Shown here: in pieces, positions 56,805 through 64,000 of the stretch
Layout: each line of letters starts with the position of its first letter
Position numbering within the stretch: position 1 is the first letter of the stretch
Made by a program: the position numbers and the translations under genes
Notes under the pieces: model-generated
Seen by the model: the letters and a program-made list of their open reading frames with translations, nothing else
Databases searched by the model: none
Told to the model about the DNA's origin: nothing
NCBI GenBank assembly: GCA_025989215.1
Contig: JAPDNP010000006.1
Location: 186,001-250,000 of the forward strand
DNA from: Neisseriaceae bacterium JH1-16
Lineage (GTDB): Bacteria; Pseudomonadota; Gammaproteobacteria; Burkholderiales; Chromobacteriaceae
DNA length: 64,000 bases
Reading direction: 5' to 3'

Positions 56805-57392
56805 ATGCGCGCTCTGATCGACGATGCCATCAACCTGGTGCGGCTGAAAGTCGCACCGCTTGAACACTATCAATACCCGCTCTGGCAGGTTGGCCTCGCG
56901 CTGACGCTGCTGGGCGTGATTGCCGGGGCCGGCGTGCCCGAACTCGGCAATGGCGGTGGCCGGGTACTGTTCTTCGTGTTGTTTACCTGGATGGAGACGG
57001 TGCTGTTCGCCCGCTTCATCGGCTGGTGGCTGCGTCAGGCGGGCTGGCGCACCCCGCTGCCGTTGTTGGGGCTGGTGGTGGCGTGCAACGGTCTGCAATT
57101 GCTGGCGCCGTTGGTGAGCTGGCTGCCTGACGACGTCGCGCAGGCGATCTCGCTGGCGCTGTCGCTGGCCAGCCTCTACATCCTGATCAATGCGCTGTCC
57201 CGGGTAAGCCAGGTGGCGCGGGTGCGCGTGGCGCTGGGGATTCTGGCGTTCGCACCGGTGGCGCTGGGGCTGATGATGCTGACTCTGACGCTGTCGGCGA
57301 GCCTGGGCTGGGTCGATGTACCGGCCGACCTGCTCAGCGACACTTCCAGCAGTCAGGGAGCCTCTTCGGGGGCGGACGACAGCGCGCCCTGA
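56805..57392 (+). CDS. Integral membrane protein of unknown function
   Basis: 195 residues, about five hydrophobic helices, starting MRALIDDAINLVRLKVAPLEHYQYPLWQVG, and ending with a Ser/Ala/Asp-rich tail. The layout recalls Yip1-domain proteins. Follows purU by 3 bases and is probably co-transcribed. Its last 40 bases overlap the convergent thioredoxin-like gene. Confidence 0.8.
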   Translation: MRALIDDAINLVRLKVAPLEHYQYPLWQVGLALTLLGVIAGAGVPELGNGGGRVLFFVLFTWMETVLFARFIGWWLRQAGWRTPLPLLGLVVACNGLQLLAPLVSWLPDDVAQAISLALSLASLYILINALSRVSQVARVRVALGILAFAPVALGLMMLTLTLSASLGWVDVPADLLSDTSSSQGASSGADDSAP

Positions 57393-57703
57393 ATTGCACC
57401 GGCCAGGCCCTGTCGTGAAAACGGCGCGTTCACCCAAGCGTGAAACGCGCCGTTTTTGTAGAGCACGAAGGCCGGCAGGTGAAACAGCTCGAATTCGTGC
57501 GCCAGTGCGCTGCTGACCACCACGTCGACGTAGGCGAGCGCATCGATGCTGTCGGGGCGCCAGCGCGGTAGTACGCGCTGCCAGGCCTTGCAGGCGCCGC
57601 AGTGCGGTTGGCCGAACATCACCAGCACAGCGCCGCTGTGCGCCGCCAGGCGCTGGTGAAAATCGAATTCGTTAAGCTGCAGCCAGTCAGGCGAGAGCGA
57701 CAT
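57353..57703 (-). CDS. Thioredoxin-family protein
   Basis: 116 residues. The thioredoxin fold is marked by VLVMFGQPHCGACKAW with a C35-G-A-C38 active site and the cis-Pro in LFHLPAFVLYKNG. ATG 57703 has AGGA five bases upstream. It overlaps the end of the Nudix-like gene (57687) and, head-on, the membrane protein gene. Confidence 0.88.
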   Translation of the reverse strand: MSLSPDWLQLNEFDFHQRLAAHSGAVLVMFGQPHCGACKAWQRVLPRWRPDSIDALAYVDVVVSSALAHEFELFHLPAFVLYKNGAFHAWVNAPFSRQGLAGAIQGALSSAPEEAP

Positions 57704-58205
57704 CGGCATCCTGCGGGGTTTCGGCCGACAGGTCCTCCGCGGGCACATCGAGTTTGGCGATGTAGCGGGCCAGCCCCAGCAGGGCGCGCAATGCTTCGCC
57801 TTTCGGGCCTTCTTCGCCGCGCAGGCGGGCGTAGCGGCGCAGGATGGCGCGGCTGTCGTTGAACATGTCGAGCGTGCTGTCCGGCGAACCGATCACCGCC
57901 ATGCGCGACAGTTCGCCCTGTGGGCGCGGGGTGCCTTGCGCCAGTACCAGATAGACTTTGTGCGCGGTGTGTGGGGTGATGTGGTCGAACAGGTAGAGGA
58001 TGGAGTGGGCGCGCAGGCCGGTGCTGTCGCGCAGTTCGCGCAGCAGTGCCTGCGGGCGCAGTTCGCCGCGGTTGGCATTGCCGCCGGGCAGGGCGAAGCG
58101 GCCGCCGGTGCGGGCGGTGACCAGCACGCCGTCGGGCAGTTCGACGATGGCGGTGGCACGACGCGCCAGCGAGGCGGGCAGTCGGGGTTCGGTACGATAT
58201 TCCAT
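57687..58205 (-). CDS. Nudix-like hydrolase-fold protein with degenerate Nudix box
   Basis: 172 residues. A Nudix box is recognisable as GGNANRGELRPQALLRELRD plus STGL: the first Glu and RE are kept, but the catalytic EE pair is DS, so hydrolase activity is doubtful. N-terminal strand region (ATAIVELPDGVLVTAR) is normal for the fold. Coupled to the thioredoxin gene. No clear RBS at the ATG. Confidence 0.8.
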   Translation of the reverse strand: MEYRTEPRLPASLARRATAIVELPDGVLVTARTGGRFALPGGNANRGELRPQALLRELRDSTGLRAHSILYLFDHITPHTAHKVYLVLAQGTPRPQGELSRMAVIGSPDSTLDMFNDSRAILRRYARLRGEEGPKGEALRALLGLARYIAKLDVPAEDLSAETPQDADVALA

Positions 58206-58320
58206 TGCTGATAATTCGGGGCTGTGTTGGTCAGCCCGTCCAAAAAGGGGCCGGCGATGCCGGGCGGCGTCCGGGAGTATCAGGTAAAGCGCGTGGTCGG
58301 GGAGGAGGCCGGCCACGAAA

Positions 58321-58346
58321 AACGGGAGGGGTGTTTCCCTCCCGTT
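58321..58346 (-). terminator. Terminator of earP-efp
   Basis: Perfect stem AACGGGAGGG / CCCTCCCGTT with loop GTGTTT; on the minus strand five Ts follow. Confidence 0.9.
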
Positions 58347-58365
58347 CTGTCGACGGTGTCCGGTA

Positions 58366-58929
58366 TCAGGCGCGCTTCTTGAATTCGCCGGTACGGGTGT
58401 CGATTTCGATGCGATCGCCGATTTCCACGAAGGCGGCAACGGTGATTTCGAGGGTGGCACCCTTCAGGCGGGCCGGCTTCATGACCTTGCCCGAGGTGTC
58501 GCCCTTGACGGCCGGCTCGGTGTATTCCACTTCGCGGACCACGGTGGTCGGCAGTTCGACCGAGATCGCCTTGCCGTTGTAGAAGGTTACGTCGCAGACA
58601 TCTTCCATGCCGTCGATCAGGTAAGCCAGTGCGTCGGACATGTTTTCGGCTTCAACCTCATACTGGTTGAATTCGCTGTCCATGAACACGTACATCGGAT
58701 CGGCAAAGTAGCTGTAGGTACATTCTTTGCGGTCGAGCACGACCACGTCGAATTTTTCGTCGGCTTTGTAGACGGCTTCGGAAGCGCTGCCGGTCAGCAG
58801 GTTCTTCATCTTCATCTTAACGACGGAAGCGTTACGGCCGGATTTGCTGAATTCAGCCTTCTGCACGACCATCGGATCGTTGCCCAGCATGAATACGTTG
58901 CCTGGGCGGAGTTCCTGTGCGGTTTTCAT
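58366..58929 (-). CDS. efp: Elongation factor P
   Basis: 187 residues; helps ribosomes stalled at polyproline. The tip of domain I carries Arg32 ([10 protein letters not shown]) in place of the lysine of E. coli, which marks the rhamnosylated subclass. The modifying enzyme EarP is encoded just upstream. ATG 58929. Confidence 0.98.
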   Translation of the reverse strand: MKTAQELRPGNVFMLGNDPMVVQKAEFSKSGRNASVVKMKMKNLLTGSASEAVYKADEKFDVVVLDRKECTYSYFADPMYVFMDSEFNQYEVEAENMSDALAYLIDGMEDVCDVTFYNGKAISVELPTTVVREVEYTEPAVKGDTSGKVMKPARLKGATLEITVAAFVEIGDRIEIDTRTGEFKKRA

Positions 58930-58973
58930 TTACGTCAAAGTCCTGTTTGGAAAACGATTTCCGGAAAAACTCG

Positions 58974-60125
58974 CTATTGTAGCCAATTTTCGGCGTTGTG
59001 CACCAGCTGCCCGGCGAGCTCGCCGTGTGCGCGTTGCTGTTTTGCCCAGGCTTGCGCGTGCTGCTTTAGCTCCGGCAAGGCTGTAGTAAAGCTTGGCCAC
59101 AAGGCGGCCGCGTCAGCCCCGGTATTGAAGGCGCGGTTCATATTGCCGAGTAGCGTGGCCTGCTCGGGCGGCAGCGCGGCGAGGTAGCGATCGAGGAAGG
59201 CGTCGAGTTTCACCAGGTGCGCGCCCTCGTCCTGCGGGTAGATGTGCCAGACGAACGGGCGCGCCGCCCATTGCGCGCGCACGAAGCTATCCTCGCCGCG
59301 CACGATATTGGCATCGCAACTCCACAGCAGTCGGTCGTAGCCGGACTGGTCGGTGAACGGCAGTATTTTGACGGTCAACTGGCCGCGTTGCAGCAGCAGG
59401 CCGGCGCTCAAAGGTTGGTCGAACAGAGGTGCGAGGCTGCTCAATGCCCGGCCGGCCGGTACCAGCGCGGTGACCGGGGTAGGGCCCTGGCTCCAGGCCT
59501 CGACGAGACCGGTCAGCGCATCGGCCTCGTAGCAGAACACGCTGATGCGCAATTCGTCTGGCCGGCGTGCCGGCAGGCCGAGCGTCTGCCAGTAGGCGGC
59601 CTGGGCCGCCTCGTCGGCCTGCCAGGCGTCGCGCGCTTCCAACAGGCCGGCCTCGCATAGCAGGCCGCCGGTCTCGGCGCTGAAGCCGGGGAAGAAGAAG
59701 CGCTTCATCAGGCCCAGTCGCGGCTGCGGCGAGGAGAGGTTGTGGCAGCCGTCCACCCAGTCTTCGGCCGACAGGTATTCCAGGTTGTACCAGGCGGGCT
59801 GCGGGCGACGCTGCTGCATTGCGGAGAGATAGGCGTCGGGCAGGCTGCAGGCAAAGGCCTCGATCACCACCTCGGCGGCGTCGACCTCGGGGAAGCCATC
59901 GCGCGGCCATAGCCGCACGGTGATGCCGGCAACCTGCTGTTCGGCCAACGTGACGTTCAGACCGGGGCAGAGCCGGGCGAAGCTTGCCAGGTCGTCGACC
60001 CACAGCCGCACCGTCTGGCCGTGTTCGTGCGCCAGCTGGCGTGCCAGACGCCAGGTGACGCCGATGTCGCCGAAGTTGTCGATGACGGTGCAGAAGATGT
60101 CCCAGGTGCGGGCGGGATGGCTCAT
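58974..60125 (-). CDS. earP: EF-P arginine rhamnosyltransferase EarP
   Basis: 383 residues. FCTVIDNFGDIGVTWRLARQLA is the EarP N-terminal signature with the catalytic Asp, and IVRGEDSFVRAQWAARP is the conserved TDP-rhamnose-binding segment. Transfers rhamnose from TDP-rhamnose to Arg32 of EF-P. Same strand, 44 bases before efp. Uptake-motif cores at 59940 and, just upstream of the gene, 60140. Confidence 0.96.
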   Translation of the reverse strand: MSHPARTWDIFCTVIDNFGDIGVTWRLARQLAHEHGQTVRLWVDDLASFARLCPGLNVTLAEQQVAGITVRLWPRDGFPEVDAAEVVIEAFACSLPDAYLSAMQQRRPQPAWYNLEYLSAEDWVDGCHNLSSPQPRLGLMKRFFFPGFSAETGGLLCEAGLLEARDAWQADEAAQAAYWQTLGLPARRPDELRISVFCYEADALTGLVEAWSQGPTPVTALVPAGRALSSLAPLFDQPLSAGLLLQRGQLTVKILPFTDQSGYDRLLWSCDANIVRGEDSFVRAQWAARPFVWHIYPQDEGAHLVKLDAFLDRYLAALPPEQATLLGNMNRAFNTGADAAALWPSFTTALPELKQHAQAWAKQQRAHGELAGQLVHNAENWLQ

Positions 60126-60270
60126 GACGGGATGGAAGGTTGGCCGAAAGCGGCCATTATCCGCGCTTTGAGCTGCGCCGGAAACGCGGACGCGTCGGGC
60201 ATCGAGGCGCGGCAGCGCGGTTGCCTGCGCCCGCCCGATACAACTGCGGGCGGGTTTGACTCAGTGGCGT

Positions 60271-61497
60271 TCAGTAGGCGACGTAGGGGCCGTTACCGGC
60301 AGGCGTGTTCGCCCCTTCGAGCGCGGTGAACACCTGGCGTCCGTAGAAGAACGGCAGTCCCCAGTCGAAAGTGGCCGCGTTCAACCCAGGGCCGCCCAGA
60401 TTGGAAAACGCGGCATAGGACGGATTGTTCTGGAACAGCGATACCGCGTTGGCCATCGCGAAGCCGACTGTGCCGCTGGTATTGGTGCCGCTATTGCTGG
60501 CCGACAGGCTGAGCGGCGTGTTTGGGCAGGAGAAGTCCGCGGCGACGGAGCCGCTGGCGCAGGTTGGGATGCTGCTGTCGTTGAGGAAGATGGCGTTCGA
60601 GCCGCTGTCGATGAAGCCGGTGTTGTAGGTGGTGCCCTTGTAGGTGACGCTCAGCGTACCGGAGCTCGGGTTGAGCCCGAGTGCCACGGCGCTGCCCAGG
60701 CCGTTGTTGGTACGGGTGCCGATGCCGAAGATCAGCGAGCCGGTGGCGGTGGCATTGCCATTGCTGCCGATCGCCGGTAGCTGGATCAGCGTGCCGTTGT
60801 TGTCGCCGGCAAACAGCGACACCGGATTGGTGATCTGCTGCGCCAAGGGCTGTGTGGTCGACTGGCAGGAGCTGGAGCCGTTCGGGCAGGTGAAATAGAG
60901 GTTGGCCGTCGTACCGGACACGCAGGCGTTGCCGCAGTCCTGGCGGAAGACCCCGACGCCGAGGATGCCGTTGGCGCCCAGCGCCGAGGTGGTGTTCATC
61001 GCCGGGCCGATGCTGCTGCAGGTGCTGGGAACATTCGGGAAGCCTGAGTCGCCGATCACCTGGATCGGCAGGGAGCTGGCCTGTTCGCCGCTGATCTTCA
61101 AGTCGGCCGTCTTGACGGCGCCCCAGCTGTAGGAATGGGCGAACTGGGCGCAAGAGGCGATAGGCACGCCGCTGCCATTGGTCTGCTGCGGCAGTGCGAC
61201 ATTCAGCGCCGAGGCGAGGATGCGCAGGCCGGTGGAGCCGGTGTCGACCAGGACATGGTCGATGGTCTGGCAACTGCCGCTACCGGGGGCACACAGGGTG
61301 ACGGATACATAGGGAATGTTGACGGTGACGAAACTGTTGGTGGCCGGCCCCTGATCGATGCTGATGGCCTGGACGTTCGGCCCGGCCGGTCCAGGGGCTA
61401 CGGCCGGGCTGCCGCCACCGCCACCCCCTCCGCCGCCTCCGCAAGCGGCCAGTAACAGCGCAATGCCGAAGCAGATCGTCGCCAAGAATGTGCGCAT
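60271..61497 (-). CDS. DUF3443-family lipoprotein with aspartyl-protease-like motifs
   Basis: 408 residues. Lipobox LLAAC with Cys19, followed by a run of ten glycines, then a beta-rich domain with many cysteines. D85-T-G-S and D297-S-G-S, about 210 residues apart, are arranged like the two catalytic aspartates of pepsin-type proteases. Follows the DUF2844 gene by 10 bases, a known pairing in Burkholderiales. RBS AAGGAGA. Function unproven. Confidence 0.85.
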   Translation of the reverse strand: MRTFLATICFGIALLLAACGGGGGGGGGGSPAVAPGPAGPNVQAISIDQGPATNSFVTVNIPYVSVTLCAPGSGSCQTIDHVLVDTGSTGLRILASALNVALPQQTNGSGVPIASCAQFAHSYSWGAVKTADLKISGEQASSLPIQVIGDSGFPNVPSTCSSIGPAMNTTSALGANGILGVGVFRQDCGNACVSGTTANLYFTCPNGSSSCQSTTQPLAQQITNPVSLFAGDNNGTLIQLPAIGSNGNATATGSLIFGIGTRTNNGLGSAVALGLNPSSGTLSVTYKGTTYNTGFIDSGSNAIFLNDSSIPTCASGSVAADFSCPNTPLSLSASNSGTNTSGTVGFAMANAVSLFQNNPSYAAFSNLGGPGLNAATFDWGLPFFYGRQVFTALEGANTPAGNGPYVAY

Positions 61498-61507
61498 GCG
61501 GGTCTCC

Positions 61508-61963
61508 TTAACGGATGTCATCGGCAGAAACACCCTGTGGCAATTGAGCCGGCAGATAGGCCTGGCCCATGAAGGCGCGCATATGGCCGTAGGAGCGGAC
61601 GACCAGCCCGGGCTGCGCCACGGTCATCGGGCCGTGCCTGGCTTGCTTGAGCGCGGCGGCATCGACGTATTGGGGAAAGTAGTCGCCCAGCAGTTGGCGC
61701 AGGTCCGGCATGAAGGGTCCTTGCCATGCGACGCCGAACACGGTGCCGCCGGCCGATACGTACTCCCGTACCGTGGTGCCCGACGGCAGTTGGATTTCGT
61801 GGACGCTGTAGCCGGTGGGTGCGTTCAGCATGCGGCGGCTGGCCTGCATCTGGCTCTGATCCGTTTGCACCGAATCCACGCTTTTGCCCAGCGTGGCATG
61901 CGCCGCCAGTGGTATTAGCAGCGCTGTCAGCGCGGTACTCGAAATCCATCTCCTGTAACGCAT
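61508..61963 (-). CDS. DUF2844-family exported protein
   Basis: 151 residues with a signal peptide (MRYRRWISSTALTALLIPLAAHA) and a domain with the family phrases YSVHEIQLPSGTTVREYVSAGGTVFGVAWQGP and GQAYLPAQLPQGV. Such proteins are found with DUF3443 genes; their role is unknown. ATG 61963 is used; a longer frame is open upstream. Confidence 0.85.
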   Translation of the reverse strand: MRYRRWISSTALTALLIPLAAHATLGKSVDSVQTDQSQMQASRRMLNAPTGYSVHEIQLPSGTTVREYVSAGGTVFGVAWQGPFMPDLRQLLGDYFPQYVDAAALKQARHGPMTVAQPGLVVRSYGHMRAFMGQAYLPAQLPQGVSADDIR

Positions 61964-62468
61964 GCCAACCCCCGGGTTCATTTGCCAGTGTCTTCACTAT
62001 ATGCACAGTAAAGGTCGTAATCCGTCGGACAGTCAATTTATATTTATTTGTCATTTTATCGTCATGTGCTTCGCATCCAGCCAGGCCGTGTCGATGTCGT
62101 TCGCCAGGACGCTGCGGCGTAACAAGGTCGCCGGGTCTGGAGTCCGGCGCTGCTTCTGTTGTACCGACCAAGTGACGAGCCGTGCCGTCTAGAAGAAGGC
62201 CCCGCTGTCGGAGCGGCTTGAAGCGGCTAGGCCCATTCTGTTGGGTCGGGATGCAAGCCGGGACGGGGCGCCAGCGAGACGCTGCCGTGGGCACTATGTC
62301 GCGGCGCGCACGAAACAGATCGCCTTGCAGGCGATCTCGGGTGGCGGGGTCTTACCGGGGGGCGAGATCGGCAGAAACAGTACCGCCCTCGCAGAGCCGA
62401 GGGCGGTGTCGTTGAGGAGGGCGGTGTTCGGCCAGGCTAGCGTGCTTGGCCTTGGCCGAACGAAGGGC
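61964..62468. other. Intergenic region between DUF2844 and glutamine-synthetase-like genes
   Basis: 505 bases. 61985-62060 is AT-rich and should hold the DUF2844 promoter. 62382-62407 is a 10-bp stem ACCGCCCTCG / CGAGGGCGGT, probably the terminator of the minus-strand gene at 62469 although its T tail is weak. An uptake-motif core lies at 62452. No coding signal. Confidence 0.6.
62382..62407 (-). terminator. Probable terminator of the PuuA-like gene
   Basis: Ten-base-pair perfect stem with loop CAGAGC, 62 bases beyond the stop; tail TACTGTTTCTG on the minus strand. Confidence 0.55.
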
Positions 62469-63809
62469 TTACACGTGCAAGAGCAGGTAGCGCCGCTCCC
62501 ACGGGCTGATCACATCGAAGAACTCGCGGTACTCGGCGTCCTTGATCGCGGCGTAGGCCTTGATGAAGTGCTCGCCGAACAGTTCGGCCAATGGTTCGCA
62601 GCGTGCCAGCATCTCGATCGCGTCGTCGAGGTGGCGCGGCAGCTGGTGCGGCTGCTCGTAGGCGCTGCCAGTCAACGGCTCGCTCGGCTGCAGTTGCTCA
62701 CGCATCCCCAGCAGGCCGCAGGCGAGGCTGGCGGCAATCGCCAGATACGGGTTGACGTCGACGCCCGGCAGGCGGTTTTCCACCCGGCGCGCCTCCGGCC
62801 CCGAATGCGGCACGCGCAGGCCGCAGGTGCGGTTGTCGTAGCCCCACGACAGGTTGATCGGCGCCGAGGTGTAGCGAGACAGGCGGCGGTAGGAGTTCAC
62901 GTACGGCGCGAAGAACGGCATCGCCGGCGGCAGGTAGTGCTGCAGGCCGCCGATGTAGTGCAGGAAGGCGTCGGACGGGCTGCCGTCGGCGTTCGAGAAG
63001 ATGTTCTGCCCGGTTTCCTTGTCGATCACGCTCTGATGGATATGCATTGCGCTGCCCGGCTGGCCCTGCATCGGCTTGGCCATGAAGGTGGCGTACATCT
63101 TGTTGCGGATCGCCACCTCGCGCACGGTGCGCTTGAACAGGAACACCTGGTCGGCCAGGTCGAGCGGGTCGCCGTGGTCCAGGTTGATCTCCATCTGCGC
63201 GGTGCCCATCTCGTGGATCAGCGTATCGAGCGCCAGGCCCTGCGCTTCGCACCAGTCGTAGATCACGTCGAAGATGTCGTCGTACTCGTTGACCGCGTCG
63301 ATGCTGAAGCTCTGGCGGCCCGCCTCGGTGCGGCCGGTGCGGCCTACCGGTGGCGATAGCGGAATATCCTCGTCCGGTTGCACCTGAACCAGATAAAATT
63401 CCATTTCCGGTGCGACAACCGCTTTTAATCCGGCGTCGTCATACAGTTTCAGGATGTGTTTCAGTACATTGCGTGGCGACAGCTCGGCCGGCGTGCCGTC
63501 GAAGTCAACGCAATCGTGGATGATCTGGGCGGTCGGCTCATTGGCCCAGGGAACCAGCCGGACGGAATTAGGGTCTGGGATCAGCCGCATGTCCGGATCG
63601 GCTTCGGAGGTGAAGTCCTGCTCCGGATAGTCGCCGGTGACGGTGAGCGCCAGTACCGCTTCGGGCAGGCGCAGCCCTTCGGCGGGGCGGTATTTGTTGC
63701 GCGGCACGATCTTGCCGCGGGCGAGGCCGGTCATGTCCGGGATCAGACACTCGACTTCGGTGATGTGGTGTTCGTCCAGCCATTGGTCTAACGGATGCGG
63801 GGTTGTCAT
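62469..63809 (-). CDS. Glutamine synthetase-family protein, gamma-glutamylputrescine synthetase-like
   Basis: 446 residues. The beta-grasp start ITEVECLIPDMTGLARGKIVP and catalytic-domain motifs APEMEFYLV, GSAMHIHQS, SYRRLSRYTSAPINLSWGYDNRTCG and VENRLPGVDVNPYLAIAA match the PuuA branch, which ligates glutamate to putrescine or a related amine. ATG 63809 follows AGAGGC. Preceded by a 51-codon gene on the same strand. Not the classical GlnA: there is no adenylylation-site NLYDLP segment. Confidence 0.9.
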   Translation of the reverse strand: MTTPHPLDQWLDEHHITEVECLIPDMTGLARGKIVPRNKYRPAEGLRLPEAVLALTVTGDYPEQDFTSEADPDMRLIPDPNSVRLVPWANEPTAQIIHDCVDFDGTPAELSPRNVLKHILKLYDDAGLKAVVAPEMEFYLVQVQPDEDIPLSPPVGRTGRTEAGRQSFSIDAVNEYDDIFDVIYDWCEAQGLALDTLIHEMGTAQMEINLDHGDPLDLADQVFLFKRTVREVAIRNKMYATFMAKPMQGQPGSAMHIHQSVIDKETGQNIFSNADGSPSDAFLHYIGGLQHYLPPAMPFFAPYVNSYRRLSRYTSAPINLSWGYDNRTCGLRVPHSGPEARRVENRLPGVDVNPYLAIAASLACGLLGMREQLQPSEPLTGSAYEQPHQLPRHLDDAIEMLARCEPLAELFGEHFIKAYAAIKDAEYREFFDVISPWERRYLLLHV

Positions 63810-63822
63810 AAAGCCTCTGTGA

Positions 63823-63978
63823 TTACGGATGGGCTCCGGCGCTGGTGTCGCGGCGGGCGTGATTGAGCAGGCCGTCGACACGGTTGGCCAGCGTCAGGAA
63901 GGCGCGGCGTTCGTCGAGTCGGTCGGCGGTGAGGAAGCGGGGCAGGCGACGGGCGCCGAGCCAGGGGATGTGCTGCAT
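63823..63978 (-). CDS. Small protein (51 residues) ahead of PuuA-like gene
   Basis: Too short for most gene finders. Reads MQHIPWLGARRLPRFLTADR and ends HARRDTSAGAHP; highly basic, with a possible amphipathic helix at LDERRAFLTLANRVDGLLNH. RBS AAAGGA is well placed. The stop is 14 bases before the ATG of the PuuA-like gene, so it is in the same transcript. I do not recognise the family. Confidence 0.65.
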   Translation of the reverse strand: MQHIPWLGARRLPRFLTADRLDERRAFLTLANRVDGLLNHARRDTSAGAHP

Positions 63979-64000
63979 GAGATGTCCTTTGGGTGAAACA

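Overview
The window is a gene-dense chromosomal segment of a G+C-rich (mid-60s percent by eye) betaproteobacterium, most likely Neisseriales, family Chromobacteriaceae. The evidence is the efp-earP pair with an arginine at EF-P position 32, a proteasome-like peptidase of the betaproteobacterial type coupled to Hsp33, a 180-kDa-class NAD glutamate dehydrogenase, and the general gene repertoire. There is no prophage, transposase, CRISPR array or rRNA operon. The species cannot be told from the sequence.

Layout. 1-4451 (minus): a basic/polar amino-acid ABC importer with two solute-binding proteins, two permeases, an AstE-like deacylase and the start of the ATPase. 4979-9784: NAD glutamate dehydrogenase. 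10134-16477: a TauD-type dioxygenase, a dicarboxylate/amino-acid symporter, a class I aminotransferase and a LysR/aldo-keto reductase pair. 16548-19163 (minus): apbC, murI, a secreted barnase-like RNase and its barstar-like inhibitor. 19346-29299: aldo-keto reductase, mdfA, metG, a 59-residue orphan protein, acylphosphatase, a urea transporter, yaaA, dtd and sdaA. 29402-35186 (minus): an exported orphan, an arylsulfotransferase-like propeller, an APC permease, dut and coaBC. 35391-41706: radC, a small protein and the ribose operon rbsKDACB. 41952-48556: a LysR/YdcZ pair, a DEDDh exonuclease, a class III aminotransferase, a glutamine amidotransferase, then the BPH-like peptidase and hslO. 48686-53716: paired acetyltransferases, paired pirins, DoxX, LysR and GntR genes. 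54405-54791: tRNAs Pro, Arg, His, His. 54925-63978: folD, purU, a membrane protein, a thioredoxin-like and a Nudix-like protein, efp-earP, a DUF3443/DUF2844 pair and a gamma-glutamylputrescine-synthetase-like enzyme with a 51-residue leader gene.

The strongest unexplained signal is a 10-base word, GTTGGCCGAA. Its 9-base core TTGGCCGAA occurs 44 times by my count on the two strands, about one per 1.5 kb. It lies both inside genes and as tight inverted pairs that form hairpins behind mdfA, sdaA and coaBC. This is how the Neisseria DNA uptake sequence behaves, and the extended form AGGTTGGCCGAA resembles the Neisseriaceae 12-mers, so I propose a Chromobacteriaceae uptake-sequence dialect. A second signal is a pair of inverted copies of a roughly 140-bp palindromic element that brackets the ribose operon and shows covarying hairpin bases. 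Several small genes with good ribosome binding sites are also recorded.

Metabolically the window is rich in amino-acid use: an amino-acid importer, glutamate dehydrogenase, serine deaminase, aminotransferases and a PuuA-like enzyme all feed carbon and nitrogen from amino acids and polyamines into central metabolism.
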